DNA of 64,000 nt from Kiloniellales bacterium (GCA_030064845.1 JASJEC010000050.1:1-64000); one strand, 5' to 3'; counted from the stretch's first letter, positions 34,154-43,955 are shown. The notes: a model not told the origin generated them from the sequence alone. Made by a program: numbers and translations.

Positions 34154-35890
34154 ATGCCGCTCGATCAGCCGGCCTCCAAGTTCAACAAGTCCAAGCTGCC
34201 GAGCCGCCACGTCTCGGTCGGGCCCGCCAGCGCGCCGCACCGTTCCTACTACTACGCCATGGGCATGACCGACCAGGAGATCGCCCAGCCCTTCGTCGGG
34301 GTGGCGACCTGCTGGAACGAGGCGGCGCCCTGCAACATCTCCCTGGCGCGCCAGGCCCAGGCGGTCAAGAAGGGGGTCAAGGCGGCCCACGGCACGCCGC
34401 GCGAGTTCACCACCATTACCGTGACCGACGGCATCGCCATGGGCCACGACGGCATGAAGTCCTCGCTGGTCAGCCGCGACCTTATCGCCGATTCGGTCGA
34501 GCTCACCATGCGCGGCCACTGCTACGACGCCCTGGTCGGCCTGGCCGGCTGCGACAAGTCGCTGCCGGGCATGATGATGGCCATGGTCCGGCTCAACGTG
34601 CCCTCGGTCTTCATGTACGGCGGCTCGATCCTGCCGGGCCGCCTGCGCGGCAAGGACATTACGGTGCAGGACGTCTTCGAGGCGGTCGGCGCCCATTCCG
34701 CCGGCCGGATCGACGACGAGGAGCTGCACGCGATCGAGTGCGCTGCCTGTCCCTCGGCCGGCTCCTGCGGCGGCCAGTTCACCGCCAACACCATGGCCTG
34801 CGTCTCCGAGGCGCTCGGCCTCGCGCTGCCCAACTCGGCCGGCGCGCCGGCGCCCTACGAGTCCCGCGACGCCTACGCCGAGGCCTCGGGCGAGGCGGTC
34901 ATGGCGGCGCTCGCCCAGGGCATCCGGCCGCGCGACATCGTGACCCGCAAGTCCCTGGAGAACGCCGCCCGCGTGGTCGCCGCCTCGGGCGGCTCGACCA
35001 ACGCCGGGCTGCATCTGCCGGCGATCGCCAACGAGGCGGGCATCGACTTCGACCTTGAAGACGTCTGCAAGATCTTCCGGGAGACGCCCTATATCGCCGA
35101 TCTCAAGCCCGGCGGGCGCTATGTCGCCAAGGACCTATTCGAGATCGGCGGCGTGGCCGTCATCATGCGGGCGCTCCTGGACGGCGGCTTCCTGCACGGC
35201 GACTGCATCACCGTGACCGGCCAGACCCTGGCCCAGACCCTGGAAGGGGTAACCGTGCCCGAGGACCAGGACATCGTGCGCCCGACCTCGGCGCCGCTCT
35301 CGAGCACCGGTGGCGTGGTCGGCCTCAAGGGCAACCTGGCGCCGGAGGGCGCCATCGTTAAGATCGCGGGCCTCGACACCTTGAAGTTCCGCGGCCCGGC
35401 CCGGGTCTTCGATTGCGAGGAGGACGCCTTCCAGGCGGTCCAGGAGCGGGCCTACGAAGAGGGCGACGTGATCGTCATCCGCTACGAGGGGCCCAAGGGC
35501 GGCCCCGGCATGCGCGAGATGCTGGCGACCACGGCCGCGCTCTACGGCCAGGGCACGGGCGGCAAGGTGGCGCTGATCACCGACGGCCGCTTCTCTGGGG
35601 CGACCCGAGGCTTCTGCATCGGGCATGTCGGGCCGGAGGCCGCGGTCGGCGGCCCGATCGGCCTACTCAAGGACGGCGACATGATCGCCCTCGATGCCGA
35701 GGCCGGGACCATGGAGGTCGAGGTCTCCGAGGCCGAGCTGGAGGAGCGGCGCAAGTCCTGGAAGCCGCGCAGCCACGATCACCAGTCGGGCGCGATCTGG
35801 CGCTACGCCCAGACCGTCGGCCCGGCCTATTTGGGCGCCCTCACGCATCCGGGCGCCAAGGCGGAGACCCACACCTACGCGGACATATAG
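34154..35890 (+). CDS. ilvD: Dihydroxy-acid dehydratase
   Basis: A 578-residue iron-sulfur enzyme of valine/isoleucine synthesis, converting dihydroxy acids to 2-oxo acids. The cluster cysteines are in [19 protein letters not shown] and [12 protein letters not shown]; the C-terminal [11 protein letters not shown] is also characteristic. ATG 34154 with GGGGAG upstream gives the standard N-terminus. An ATG at 34082 would add a non-conserved extension. Its TAG overlaps the GTG of the following transporter gene, indicating cotranscription. Confidence 0.95.
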   Translation: MPLDQPASKFNKSKLPSRHVSVGPASAPHRSYYYAMGMTDQEIAQPFVGVATCWNEAAPCNISLARQAQAVKKGVKAAHGTPREFTTITVTDGIAMGHDGMKSSLVSRDLIADSVELTMRGHCYDALVGLAGCDKSLPGMMMAMVRLNVPSVFMYGGSILPGRLRGKDITVQDVFEAVGAHSAGRIDDEELHAIECAACPSAGSCGGQFTANTMACVSEALGLALPNSAGAPAPYESRDAYAEASGEAVMAALAQGIRPRDIVTRKSLENAARVVAASGGSTNAGLHLPAIANEAGIDFDLEDVCKIFRETPYIADLKPGGRYVAKDLFEIGGVAVIMRALLDGGFLHGDCITVTGQTLAQTLEGVTVPEDQDIVRPTSAPLSSTGGVVGLKGNLAPEGAIVKIAGLDTLKFRGPARVFDCEEDAFQAVQERAYEEGDVIVIRYEGPKGGPGMREMLATTAALYGQGTGGKVALITDGRFSGATRGFCIGHVGPEAAVGGPIGLLKDGDMIALDAEAGTMEVEVSEAELEERRKSWKPRSHDHQSGAIWRYAQTVGPAYLGALTHPGAKAETHTYADI

Positions 35891-36786
35891 TGGCGGCTCC
35901 GGCCGGGCCCGGCGCGGACTATCGGCTTGGCATCGCGAGCCTGCTGCTGTCCGGCTTCTTCGCCAGCCTGGCCGGCCTCCTGGTGCGCAGCGTCGAAACA
36001 GCCGGCGGCTGGCAGATCCTGTTCTACCGCACGCTGTTCTGTGCCCTGACGCTGGCCCTGTTCCTGGCCTGGCGCCACGGTGGCGGCGTGATCGGCGCGT
36101 TCCGGCGGATCGGGCGCAGCGGATTGATCGTGGTGGCCGGTCTGGGCTTCGCCTTCATCTTCTATATCTTCGCGCTGCTCTCGACGACGGTCGCCAACGT
36201 GGTCTTCATCGTCAGCGCCTCTCCCTTCGTCGCCGCGGCGCTCGGCTGGATCGCGCTCCGCGAGCCCGTCACCCCCGGGCTTTGGCTCGCCATGATCGCG
36301 TCTTTCCTCGGTCTGGCGATCATGTTGGGCGATGGGCTCGCTCAAGGCAGCCTGGTGGGTTTCCTGCTCGCGCTCGGGTGCTGCCTCGGCTATGCCGTGA
36401 CCCTGGTCGCCCTCCGCAGCGGCCGGGCCGTCGACATGCTGCCGGCCTGCTGCTTGGCCGCCTTCGCCGCCGCCGCCGTATCGGCCGCCTTCGTGCCGAG
36501 CTTCGCCCTCTCGGCCCACGACCTGGTCATCACCCTGCTGCTCGGCGTCCTTCAGCTGGCTCTCCAATACATCCTGGTTACCTACGCCTCCCGGCGGGTC
36601 CAGGCCGCCGAGATTGCCTTCTTCTCGCGGGTCCAGGTGGTGCTGGCGCCGCTCTGGGTCTGGATCGGCGTCGGTGAAGTGCCGAGCCTGCTGACCCTGC
36701 TCGGCGGGCTGGTGGTGTTCTCGGCGGTCCTCGGCAATGCCGCCTTCAGCTGGCGTGCCGGCGGGCGCCGCTCCGCCGTCGGGTGA
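35890..36786 (+). CDS. EamA/DMT-family transporter
   Basis: A 298-residue protein with ten hydrophobic helices arranged as two EamA halves (first half to about residue 140, second ending LLGGLVVFSAVLGNAAF). The GTG start at 35890 overlaps the ilvD stop (TAGTG), so it is translated in step with ilvD. That coupling hints at export of a metabolite linked to branched-chain amino acids, but DMT substrates cannot be read from sequence. It is not closely similar to the other DMT protein at 22934. Confidence 0.78.
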   Translation: MAAPAGPGADYRLGIASLLLSGFFASLAGLLVRSVETAGGWQILFYRTLFCALTLALFLAWRHGGGVIGAFRRIGRSGLIVVAGLGFAFIFYIFALLSTTVANVVFIVSASPFVAAALGWIALREPVTPGLWLAMIASFLGLAIMLGDGLAQGSLVGFLLALGCCLGYAVTLVALRSGRAVDMLPACCLAAFAAAAVSAAFVPSFALSAHDLVITLLLGVLQLALQYILVTYASRRVQAAEIAFFSRVQVVLAPLWVWIGVGEVPSLLTLLGGLVVFSAVLGNAAFSWRAGGRRSAVG

Positions 36787-36900
36787 CGGTTATTGAAAAG
36801 AAAATGGGTCAGAGTGAAAAACTCTTAATTGCTTTCTCTTATGACTGTTGTTCGGGGGAGGAGGAGCGGCAGCTAGGCAAATTTTACCGGGTATGGACGA

Positions 36901-37575
36901 ATGCAGGTCCTCTTCGTCGACGACGATCGAAACGTGTCCGAGGCCGTAAGCCGAGCCCTCGAGCGCCGTGGGCATCAGTGCCGCTGTGTCGGCTTGGGCG
37001 AGCAGGCCGTGCCGCTGGCCGAGAGCCAGCAGTTCGATATCGTGGTTCTCGATCTCGGCCTGCCCGACATCGGGGGGCTCGAGGTCCTGGACCGGATCAG
37101 GTCTCAGGGCATAACGACGCCGGTCCTGCTCCAGTCCGGCCTGCCCGACGACCAGTTGCCCGATGCAGGGGTGGCGCTCGGCGGCGACGATTTCCTCCTT
37201 AAGCCCTTCTCCATTGACCGGCTGCTGGAGCGCATGGAGTCCACCATCAAGAAGAGGGGCAATTGCGTGCCGCAGAAGGTCGTCTCTAACGGTACGCCGG
37301 AGTGGGAAGGGGACAAGGAGGCGACCGAGCGCCGCCGTCACGACAGGAAGGATATCTTTGCCGCTGCGGTCATTACCGATTCGGGGCGTCACCTTCCCTG
37401 CGCAATCCGCAACATCTCGAAAAGCGGGGCCTTGCTGCGTCTGTCCGGTCCCGCGGTCGAATGCCCCGAGATCTTTACGCTGTTCCAGCTCGAGGGACCG
37501 AAGCGGCGTTGCCGGCTTCGCTGGCGCTCGGAGGCGCGGATTGGCGTCGAATTCATCGAAGATGAGGACGATTGA
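36901..37575 (+). CDS. Response regulator receiver-PilZ protein
   Basis: A 224-residue two-domain signalling protein. The N-terminal receiver domain (residues 1-118) has the acidic pair VDDDR, the phospho-acceptor Asp in VVLDLGLPD (about residue 51) and the conserved Lys in LLKPFS. The C-terminal PilZ domain (about 140-224) contains the c-di-GMP-binding RRRHDR and the NISKSGALL motif matching (D/N)xSxxG. It should therefore join phosphorelay input and c-di-GMP sensing, a combination used to control motility or surface attachment. No histidine kinase is adjacent. A GGGGGAGGAGGAG stretch lies 35-45 bases upstream, too far to be its ribosome site. Confidence 0.85.
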   Translation: MQVLFVDDDRNVSEAVSRALERRGHQCRCVGLGEQAVPLAESQQFDIVVLDLGLPDIGGLEVLDRIRSQGITTPVLLQSGLPDDQLPDAGVALGGDDFLLKPFSIDRLLERMESTIKKRGNCVPQKVVSNGTPEWEGDKEATERRRHDRKDIFAAAVITDSGRHLPCAIRNISKSGALLRLSGPAVECPEIFTLFQLEGPKRRCRLRWRSEARIGVEFIEDEDD

Positions 37576-37677
37576 CGGCCCTGTTGGGCGGCTCTGACCC
37601 TATTCGCGCTTGCGTCGTCGCGGCTGCGAGGGACACTGGCCTGACCCCGCGCCAGCAACCCGGAGCCGGCAACGCTC

Positions 37678-38568
37678 ATGCGCTGTCCCCCGTTTATGGC
37701 AGTAAGGAAACGCCCCGGCTCCTTGCTGGCCGTGGCCGCCTTGGCCATGACCCTTGCGCAACCCACCGCCGTCTTCGCCCAGGACGCCGAACCCTACGCG
37801 GTCGACCTGGAGTTGGTGCTCGCGGTCGACGCGTCCGGCAGCGTCGATGAGCGGGAATACGCCCTGCAAATGTCCGGGATCGCAACCGCGTTCCGCGACC
37901 AGGCCGTCCAGGAGGCGATCCGTTCCGGGCCCTATGGCCGGATCGCCGTCGCGCTGCTTACCTGGGCCGAGGCGACCGAGCCGAAGGACGCGTCTGACTG
38001 GTTTGTCGTTGCCTCGCCGGAGGGCGCCGAGCGCCTGGCGCGCTTCGTCGAGAGCTTTCCGAGGCGGGTCGCGGGCGGCACGGGCATAGGCCAGGCCGTC
38101 GCCTACAGCGTCCGTCTGTTCGAACGGAACGACATCGAGAGCCTGCGCAAGGTGATCGACGTATCCGGCGACGGCAAGGAGACCGCGCCGCGGGACTATA
38201 CCGTCATGCCGAAGCAGGCCCGCTTCGTGGCAACGGCGCGGGGAATCACCATCAATGGCCTCGCGATCCAGAACGAAGTGCCGGATCTGGCGAGCTACTA
38301 CCGCTCCCACGTGATCGCGGGGAACGAGGCCTTCGCCCTTTCGGTCGACAGCTACGAAGACTTCACCGAGGCCATGATCCGCAAGCTGCTGCGGGAAATC
38401 CGCTACCGGCCGAAGGTAAGTGCCTTGCCTCCCCGAACCGGCGCGCGCGTCATGTCTGCGTATCGTTCGAGATCTCGGGAGCCTGATCCACGTTGCGCGA
38501 TCGGGGAGCGTCAGATTAAGCTTGCATCTCAATGTAGGTTTCTTGACTTAGGCAAACCCCACAAATAA
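37678..38568 (+). CDS. DUF1194 von Willebrand A-like secreted protein
   Basis: A 296-residue precursor with a Sec signal peptide (about residues 1-35, ending AVFAQ). The DUF1194 domain begins DLELVLAVDASGSVDEREY, a vWA-type metal-site (Asp-x-Ser-x-Ser), and includes VIDVSGDGKET. The C-terminal 45 residues are unlike the domain: basic, with two Cys, and may be an extension or low-conservation tail. Function of the family is unknown; it is periplasmic or secreted. It precedes the phosphonate importer genes by 32 bp, which may mean shared transcription. ATG 37696 is an alternative start. Confidence 0.75.
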   Translation: MRCPPFMAVRKRPGSLLAVAALAMTLAQPTAVFAQDAEPYAVDLELVLAVDASGSVDEREYALQMSGIATAFRDQAVQEAIRSGPYGRIAVALLTWAEATEPKDASDWFVVASPEGAERLARFVESFPRRVAGGTGIGQAVAYSVRLFERNDIESLRKVIDVSGDGKETAPRDYTVMPKQARFVATARGITINGLAIQNEVPDLASYYRSHVIAGNEAFALSVDSYEDFTEAMIRKLLREIRYRPKVSALPPRTGARVMSAYRSRSREPDPRCAIGERQIKLASQCRFLDLGKPHK

Positions 38569-38600
38569 GAGAAATCACAAGGGGATAGGGGAGGCGTTTT

Positions 38601-39584
38601 ATGTTGGACATCAAATTGGGGTCTAGACTTTCGCTTTCAGCGCTGGCTCTTGGCGCCCTGGTGTTGGCGGCCACGCCGGCCGGCGCCCAGGAAGACTGCC
38701 CGCGCGGCACGCTGGATCAACGCTACTGTGACCGGGACGGGGACTTGGTCGCTGACTTGCCGCTCGATCCCAAGGAATGGGTCGATCCGGATACCATCAT
38801 CTTCTCCTATACGCCGGTGGAGGACCCCGCGGTCTACGCCAAGGTCTGGCAGGGCTTCATCGACCACATGGCGAAGGTGACCGGCAAGAAGGTGGTGTTC
38901 TTCCCGGTGCAGTCCTATGCCGCCCAATACGAGGCCATGCGATCGGGCCGGTTGCACGTTGCCGGCGTCAATACCGGCGGCAATCCGGTGGCGGTCAGCT
39001 GCGCCGGCTTCGTGCCCTTCGCCATGATGGCCTCGGCCGACGGTTCCTTCGGCTACGAGATGGAGATCATCGTGCCGGCGGATAGCGATATCGGATCGCC
39101 GTCCGACATCAAGGGCCGGACTCTGGCCTTTACTTCGCCGACCTCCAACTCCGGCTTCAAGGCGCCCTCGGCCCTGCTCAAATCCGAGTTCGGACTGGTC
39201 GCCGAGACGGATTTCCAGACAACTTTCTCGGGCAAGCACGACAACTCGATCATGGGGGTCGCCAACAGGGATTACGAGGCGGCGGCCGTCGCGAACTCCG
39301 TTCTCAAGCGCATGATCGACCGGGACGTGGTCGATCCGGCGAAGATCCGGACGGTCTATCGCTCGGCGACCTTCCCCACCACGGGCTACGGTCATGCCAA
39401 CAATCTGCATCCGGAAGTGGTCGCCAAGATCAAGCAGGCCTTCTTCACCTTCGACTGGGAAGGCTCCGATTTGAAGAAGGAGTTCAAGAAGGAGGACAAG
39501 TTCGTCTCGATCCATCACAAGTCGGACTGGGACGTGATCCGCAAGATCGACGCGGCCAACGGCGTCTCTTACGACTGCAGGTAG
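38601..39584 (+). CDS. phnD: Phosphonate-type ABC transporter substrate-binding protein
   Basis: A 327-residue periplasmic binding protein of the PhnD family. A signal peptide ends near residue 29 (TPAGAQ). A short Cys-containing segment follows, then the binding core [18 protein letters not shown] with the ASxYxxx-type ligand loop and [15 protein letters not shown]. Family members bind phosphonates, phosphite or other small phosphorus compounds. GGGGAGG precedes the ATG. The genes for the ATPase and two permeases follow in order, a full importer. No C-P lyase or phosphonatase genes are in the window, so the ligand is unproven. Confidence 0.85.
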   Translation: MLDIKLGSRLSLSALALGALVLAATPAGAQEDCPRGTLDQRYCDRDGDLVADLPLDPKEWVDPDTIIFSYTPVEDPAVYAKVWQGFIDHMAKVTGKKVVFFPVQSYAAQYEAMRSGRLHVAGVNTGGNPVAVSCAGFVPFAMMASADGSFGYEMEIIVPADSDIGSPSDIKGRTLAFTSPTSNSGFKAPSALLKSEFGLVAETDFQTTFSGKHDNSIMGVANRDYEAAAVANSVLKRMIDRDVVDPAKIRTVYRSATFPTTGYGHANNLHPEVVAKIKQAFFTFDWEGSDLKKEFKKEDKFVSIHHKSDWDVIRKIDAANGVSYDCR

Positions 39585-39621
39585 CCATACGCGAAAACGT
39601 ATCCGCGTAAGGGGAGGGGCG

Positions 39622-40461
39622 ATGCTGCGCCTGGAGGGTCTGGTCAAGACCTATCCGACGGGCGACCAGGCGTTGAAGGGCGTCGATCTCGAGGTGCCCA
39701 AGGGCCAGGTCATGGCGCTGATCGGCCCCTCCGGCGCGGGCAAGTCGACCCTGATACGCTGCATCAACCGGCTGGTCGAACCGACCGGGGGGCGGATCTT
39801 CCTCGGCGACCAGGAGATCACGAAGCTCGGCAACCGCGCACTGCGGCGGGCGCGACGCCGCATGGGCATGATCTTTCAGGAGTACGCCCTGGTCGAGCGC
39901 CTGAGCGTGATGGAGAACGTGCTGTCCGGCCGGCTCGGGTACGTCGGCTTCTGGCGCAGCTACTTTCGGAAGTTCCCGCAGAGCGACATCAACGAGGCGT
40001 TCCGCCTGCTCGAGCGGGTCGGGCTCGATCACATGGTGGACAAGCGGGCCGACGAGCTCTCGGGCGGGCAGCGCCAGCGCGTCGGCATCGCCCGCGCCCT
40101 GATCCAGGATCCGCAGCTCCTCCTGGTCGACGAGCCGACGGCGAGCCTGGATCCCAAGACCTCCCGCCAGATCATGCGCCTGGTCTGCGAGCTCTGCGAG
40201 GAACGGAACCTGCCGGCGATCATCAACATCCACGACGTGCTGCTGGCGCAGATGTTTGCCAAGCGGATTGTCGGACTTCAGTTCGGCGCCGTGGTCTATG
40301 ATGGGCCGCCAGAAGGCCTGAACGATCAAGTCCTGACCCAGATCTACGGCGAGGAAGACTGGTCGGCGACGATCCAGCGGGGCGACGAGGGGGAGACAGC
40401 GGAGATCTCCGACGCCCCCCATCCCGAACTCGACCGGGACCGGCTGGCAGGCGCGACCTGA
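39622..40461 (+). CDS. phnC: Phosphonate-type ABC transporter ATP-binding protein
   Basis: A 279-residue ATPase of the PhnC group. Walker [10 protein letters not shown] near residue 42, Q-loop [17 protein letters not shown], signature LSGGQRQR, Walker [10 protein letters not shown] and switch HDV. The [18 protein letters not shown] block is characteristic of PhnC. It follows phnD by 37 bp, with GGGGAGGGG before the ATG, and ends one base before phnE. The C-terminal 30 residues are a variable tail. Confidence 0.88.
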   Translation: MLRLEGLVKTYPTGDQALKGVDLEVPKGQVMALIGPSGAGKSTLIRCINRLVEPTGGRIFLGDQEITKLGNRALRRARRRMGMIFQEYALVERLSVMENVLSGRLGYVGFWRSYFRKFPQSDINEAFRLLERVGLDHMVDKRADELSGGQRQRVGIARALIQDPQLLLVDEPTASLDPKTSRQIMRLVCELCEERNLPAIINIHDVLLAQMFAKRIVGLQFGAVVYDGPPEGLNDQVLTQIYGEEDWSATIQRGDEGETAEISDAPHPELDRDRLAGAT

Positions 40462-40462
40462 C

Positions 40463-41278
40463 ATGGCTGATGTGGCGGCTCCGGGGACGGCCCCGCGGCG
40501 TTGGAAGCGGCCGCCGCTGATCGCCAATCGGCGCTTGCGCTGGGCGCTGGCAATCGGCGTCGCGCTCTACATCGCCGCCGCCTTCGGAACGGTCGACGTC
40601 AACTGGGTTCGGGTCTACGAGGGCCTGCCGCGCGGCCAGGCCTTCGTCGCGGCCTTCTTCCCGCCGGATTTCGCCTCCCGCTGGGAGGAGATCCAGGACG
40701 GCGTGATGGAAAGCCTCTGGATGACCGTGGCCTCGACGGTCGTCGGCATCCTGATCTCCGTGCCGATCGGACTGGGAGCGGCGCGTAACCTGGCACCGGC
40801 CCCGATCTACTACTTCTGCCGGGGAATTGTCGCCATTTCGCGCAGCTTTCAGGAGATACTGCTGGCGATCTTCTTCGTGAAGCTCTTCGGTTTCGGCCCC
40901 TTCGCCGGCTTCGTGACCTTGAGCTTTGCGACCATCGGCTTCTTTGCCAAACTGCTCGCCGAAGACATCGAGGACATGGATCCCGCCCAGGCCGAAGCGG
41001 TGCGCGCCACCGGGGCCGGTTGGTTCCAATGGCTCAACTACGCGGTCCAGCCCCAGGTCATGCCGCGTTTCATCGGGCTCTCGCTCTACCGCCTGGATAT
41101 CAACTTCCGAGAATCGGCGATCGTCGGGATCGTCGGCGGCGGCGGCATCGGGGCGACCTTGAACACGGCCTTCGAGCGCTATGAGTTCGACTCGGCGGCG
41201 GCGATCCTGCTGGTGATCATCGCCATCGTCATGGTGGTGGAGTACACCTCCGGCATCGTGCGCAATTGGGTGCAGTGA
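40463..41278 (+). CDS. phnE: Phosphonate-type ABC transporter permease
   Basis: A 271-residue inner-membrane permease with six to seven hydrophobic helices. The coupling-loop region reads AEAVRATGAGWFQWLNYAV, and the PhnE block FRESAIVGIVGGGGIG is clear. It is the first of two tandem PhnE paralogues; the pair likely forms a heterodimer with PhnC. The start lies one base after the phnC stop. It ends TGATG into the next gene. Confidence 0.88.
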   Translation: MADVAAPGTAPRRWKRPPLIANRRLRWALAIGVALYIAAAFGTVDVNWVRVYEGLPRGQAFVAAFFPPDFASRWEEIQDGVMESLWMTVASTVVGILISVPIGLGAARNLAPAPIYYFCRGIVAISRSFQEILLAIFFVKLFGFGPFAGFVTLSFATIGFFAKLLAEDIEDMDPAQAEAVRATGAGWFQWLNYAVQPQVMPRFIGLSLYRLDINFRESAIVGIVGGGGIGATLNTAFERYEFDSAAAILLVIIAIVMVVEYTSGIVRNWVQ

Positions 41279-42093
41279 TGCCGGTGCGCGAAGAAGGTGC
41301 GGTCAAGATCTGGCAGCGGCGCGATTGGGGCCGTCAGATCGGAACCTGGTTCGCCTGGCTGGTCGGCCTCTCGATCTTCCTCTACTGCTTCAAGCTGATT
41401 TCCGACAAGACGATCTGGTTCTTCGTCCTGGACGCCGGCACCCAGGCCGCCGACCTCGGCGCGCGCATGGTGCCGCCGCGCTGGTCCTACATGGACAAGC
41501 TCTGGATGCCGCTTTGGGACACCATCAACATCGCCACTCTGGGCACGGTACTGGCGATCATCTTCGCCGTGCCGGTCGCCTTTCTCGCTGCGCGCAACAC
41601 GACACCCTCGGCGCTCTTCGTGCGGCCGGTAGCGCTCTTCATCATCGTCTCGTCGCGTTCGATCAACTCCCTCATATGGGCGCTTCTGCTGGTCGCCATC
41701 GTTGGTCCGGGGGAGTTCGCCGGCATCTTCGCCATCGGCTTTCGTTCGATCGGCTTCATCGCGAAGCTGCTCTACGAGGCGATCGAGGAGATCGACCCCA
41801 GCCAGGTCGAGGCGGTGACCGCGACTGGCGCTTCTGGTCCGCAGATCCTGGCCTATGGGATCGCGCCGCAGATTCTTCCGGCGTTTGCGGGAATCACTGT
41901 ATTCCGTTGGGATATCAATATCCGCGAGTCGACGATCCTCGGCCTTGTCGGCGCCGGCGGAATCGGAATCCAGCTCAACGCATCGGTCATGGAGCTCGCC
42001 TGGAGCAAGGTGTCCGTGATTCTGCTCGCGATCGTGGCGACCGTCCTGGTCAGCGAGTGGGTTTCTGCCAAGGTCCGGCACGCGATCATCTGA
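41278..42093 (+). CDS. phnE: Phosphonate-type ABC transporter permease, second
   Basis: A 271-residue permease, paralogous to the preceding gene. It has the same coupling pattern (VEAVTATGASGPQILAYGI) and PhnE block NIRESTILGLVGAGGIG. The ATG at 41278 overlaps the previous stop by one base, and an upstream TTG at 41266 is unlikely. The spacer that follows (42094-42343) contains no supported gene but holds a promoter-like element. Confidence 0.87.
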   Translation: MPVREEGAVKIWQRRDWGRQIGTWFAWLVGLSIFLYCFKLISDKTIWFFVLDAGTQAADLGARMVPPRWSYMDKLWMPLWDTINIATLGTVLAIIFAVPVAFLAARNTTPSALFVRPVALFIIVSSRSINSLIWALLLVAIVGPGEFAGIFAIGFRSIGFIAKLLYEAIEEIDPSQVEAVTATGASGPQILAYGIAPQILPAFAGITVFRWDINIRESTILGLVGAGGIGIQLNASVMELAWSKVSVILLAIVATVLVSEWVSAKVRHAII

Positions 42094-42257
42094 CCGACTG
42101 AGGCGCCACCAGGCGGGGGGTCGTCCGCAAGGCTTTGGCCCTCGCACGCCTACCACGCGTCAACGCAGCGCCGCCGACCGCCTGGCCTGACTGAGCCCCG
42201 AGAAGACCCACTAAGCTATTTGCGCTATTTTTCGCTTTGGGGTCATCAACATCTTGT

Positions 42258-42283
42258 TATAATATATGGGTAAGGTTCCATAT
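42258..42283 (+). promoter_or_regulatory. Candidate -10 element with adjacent inverted repeat
   Basis: TATAAT at 42258-42263 lies in an AT-rich patch and is followed at once by ATATGG (42264-42269) and CCATAT (42278-42283), an inverted repeat with an eight-base spacer. No good -35 is seen at standard distance, so activator help is possible. It would drive the 82-residue protein gene at 42344. Confidence 0.4.
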
Positions 42284-42343
42284 GTTGAGGTCTTGCAGTG
42301 GGGTGTCGCGTAAGGGAGACGTTAGGGAAGAGGGGCAGATCCC

Positions 42344-42592
42344 ATGGTCACAGATCAAACCTATCACGCGCGTGTTGCAGCCTTGTCGCTCGCCCATGGG
42401 GCGGCGCTCGCCAAGCTCTTGAGGGCGCACGGGCGCGACGAACATGCGGGAAACGTTGAAGCGGCCCTGGCCGAATTCCAGGAGATCGTCACCGTCGAGG
42501 TTGGGCAGCCGATCCTCAGCGAGGCGATGACCTGGGTCAACACGAGGGTTGCCGATGGCGGCGCTCCCGCTGGCGACGTGCAGCGCCACTAG
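42344..42592 (+). CDS. Small hypothetical protein, 82 residues
   Basis: No family recognised. The product is soluble, helical-looking, with Ala/Leu-rich segments and an amphipathic pattern in residues 8-50; no signal peptide, no Cys. GAGGGG lies upstream of the ATG, and a promoter-like TATAAT lies 80 bp upstream. It converges with the rhomboid gene 11 bp away. Codon use is like the neighbours, supporting a real gene. Confidence 0.6.
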   Translation: MVTDQTYHARVAALSLAHGAALAKLLRAHGRDEHAGNVEAALAEFQEIVTVEVGQPILSEAMTWVNTRVADGGAPAGDVQRH

Positions 42593-42603
42593 GGCAGTCA
42601 GCC

Positions 42604-43422
42604 CTATGGACCGCGCTTGCCGCTGCCGCGTTTCCGATCGCTTTCTCGGCTGCTGCTTCCCGCGCCCGGCTCAGGCTCCTCCCGGCGCTCGCGCCGCGTA
42701 TCCTGGACCGTGAGTTCGATCCCCCCCGGCAGCTCGCCCCGGCGCCAGAGCGGAACGGACTTGTAGCGGAAGGGAACGACCAGGACGAGCCCCGCCAAGA
42801 AGCCGCCGATATGGGCCCACCACGCCACGCCCTGGCCGACCGCCGGCATGTGAGTCACGGCATAGAACTGGAAGCCGATCCACACGAGTAGAAGCAGATA
42901 AGCCGGCAGGTAGATCGGCACGATGATGATCGGGACCAGGATCCTGGCCTGAGGGTGCAGCAGCAGATAGGCGCCGAGGATGCCGGAGACCGCCCCGCTG
43001 GCACCGATGATCGGCGCCGTCGCCAAAGGGTCCGCGGCGACCTGAGCGAGAGCGGCAACGGCGCCGCAGACCAGGAAGAAGACCGCGAACCGAACGTGTC
43101 CCATGGCGTCTTCCACGTTGTCGCCGAAGACCCAGAGGTAGGCCATGTTGAACAGCAGGTGGAGCAGGCCGCCATGCAGGAACTGGTGGGTGAAGAGGGT
43201 CGCCAGGGGCGGGACCTGGGCGATCTCCGGCGGCAGTGCGGCGTGGTCCACGATCGCCGCCGGTATTGCGCCGTAGGCCAGGATCATGAGCCGGAGTTCG
43301 TCTGGCGGAGTGGATGCCTGAACCAGATAGACCGCCGCGCAGGCCAGGATCGTCGCCCAAGTGATCCATGGCTGGGAGACCAGCACCCGTGGGTTCTTAT
43401 CGTGGAGCGGAATGAATGGCAT
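42604..43422 (-). CDS. Rhomboid-family intramembrane serine protease
   Basis: A 272-residue membrane protein with about six helices. The nucleophile Ser lies in GASGAVSG (about residue 141) and the catalytic His in AHIGGFLAG (about residue 202). Earlier, HGGLLHLLFNMAYLWVFG is the conserved first-helix and loop block. Rhomboids cleave membrane proteins within the bilayer. The last 45 residues form a charged Arg/Glu/Gly-rich cytoplasmic tail. The GFA gene is further upstream and separated by an AT-rich spacer. Substrates unknown. Confidence 0.87.
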   Translation of the reverse strand: MPFIPLHDKNPRVLVSQPWITWATILACAAVYLVQASTPPDELRLMILAYGAIPAAIVDHAALPPEIAQVPPLATLFTHQFLHGGLLHLLFNMAYLWVFGDNVEDAMGHVRFAVFFLVCGAVAALAQVAADPLATAPIIGASGAVSGILGAYLLLHPQARILVPIIIVPIYLPAYLLLLVWIGFQFYAVTHMPAVGQGVAWWAHIGGFLAGLVLVVPFRYKSVPLWRRGELPGGIELTVQDTRRERREEPEPGAGSSSRESDRKRGSGKRGP

Positions 43423-43459
43423 TTATCAGTCTAATAACAATTCTTGTTGAACGAATGTT

Positions 43460-43864
43460 TTAAGTCAGGGACTCGGCGTGGTCCGGCAGATCGGGGTCGA
43501 CCGTCAACCAGGGAATCCGGGCCGAGGTCCAGATATTGCCGCTCGCCTGAAAGGCCTCTGGGTGATCCAGGCTGCCGAGCGTGATGTCGATGTCGTCGGG
43601 GCTGAAGCGGGTCCAGAAGCTGATCTGGGTGCCGCAGTTGCCGCAGAGGCCCCGCCGCGCGTGGGCCGAAGAGTCGTAGTCGTGCAGGCTCCCGCGGGTG
43701 ATCGCGAAGCCGCCGATCGGCAGGGTGAGCCAAGTGACCATGAGCGCGCCGCTGGCCCGGCGGCACATCCGGCAGTGACAGTGCACCACCGAGGAAATCG
43801 GCTTGGTCAGCGCGTAGCGGACGCGGCCACAGAGGCAACCGCCCTCGACGTGTTGTTCCGTCAT
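43460..43864 (-). CDS. GFA/CENP-V-domain zinc protein
   Basis: A 134-residue protein of the glutathione-dependent formaldehyde-activating (GFA) fold. Zinc-binding Cys sets are visible as GGCLCGRVRY, HCHCRMCRR and GLCGNCGTQI. Most family members are not shown to react with formaldehyde; they are small zinc proteins of uncertain role. The ATG at 43864 is followed upstream by the palindromic repeat at 43877. Formaldehyde handling would fit methylated-amine catabolism elsewhere in the window, but there is no direct link. Confidence 0.82.
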   Translation of the reverse strand: MTEQHVEGGCLCGRVRYALTKPISSVVHCHCRMCRRASGALMVTWLTLPIGGFAITRGSLHDYDSSAHARRGLCGNCGTQISFWTRFSPDDIDITLGSLDHPEAFQASGNIWTSARIPWLTVDPDLPDHAESLT

Positions 43865-43876
43865 GCTCGGACTCCC

Positions 43877-43932
43877 TAGAGCGGATCATGTTTTGACGGA
43901 AGAGCAGATTCATCGAATCCGGATCTGCTCTA
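43877..43932. repeat. Modular palindromic repeat R1
   Basis: Starts AGAGCGGATCATGTTTT, whose first 16 bases equal those of R4 (54287). It ends in a hairpin AGAGCAGAT / ATCTGCTCT (43901-43931) of the R2/R3 type. It lies between the GFA gene and xthA. Confidence 0.75.
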
Positions 43933-43955
43933 GGGCCGCGCCTTGCGGCCCGCGG

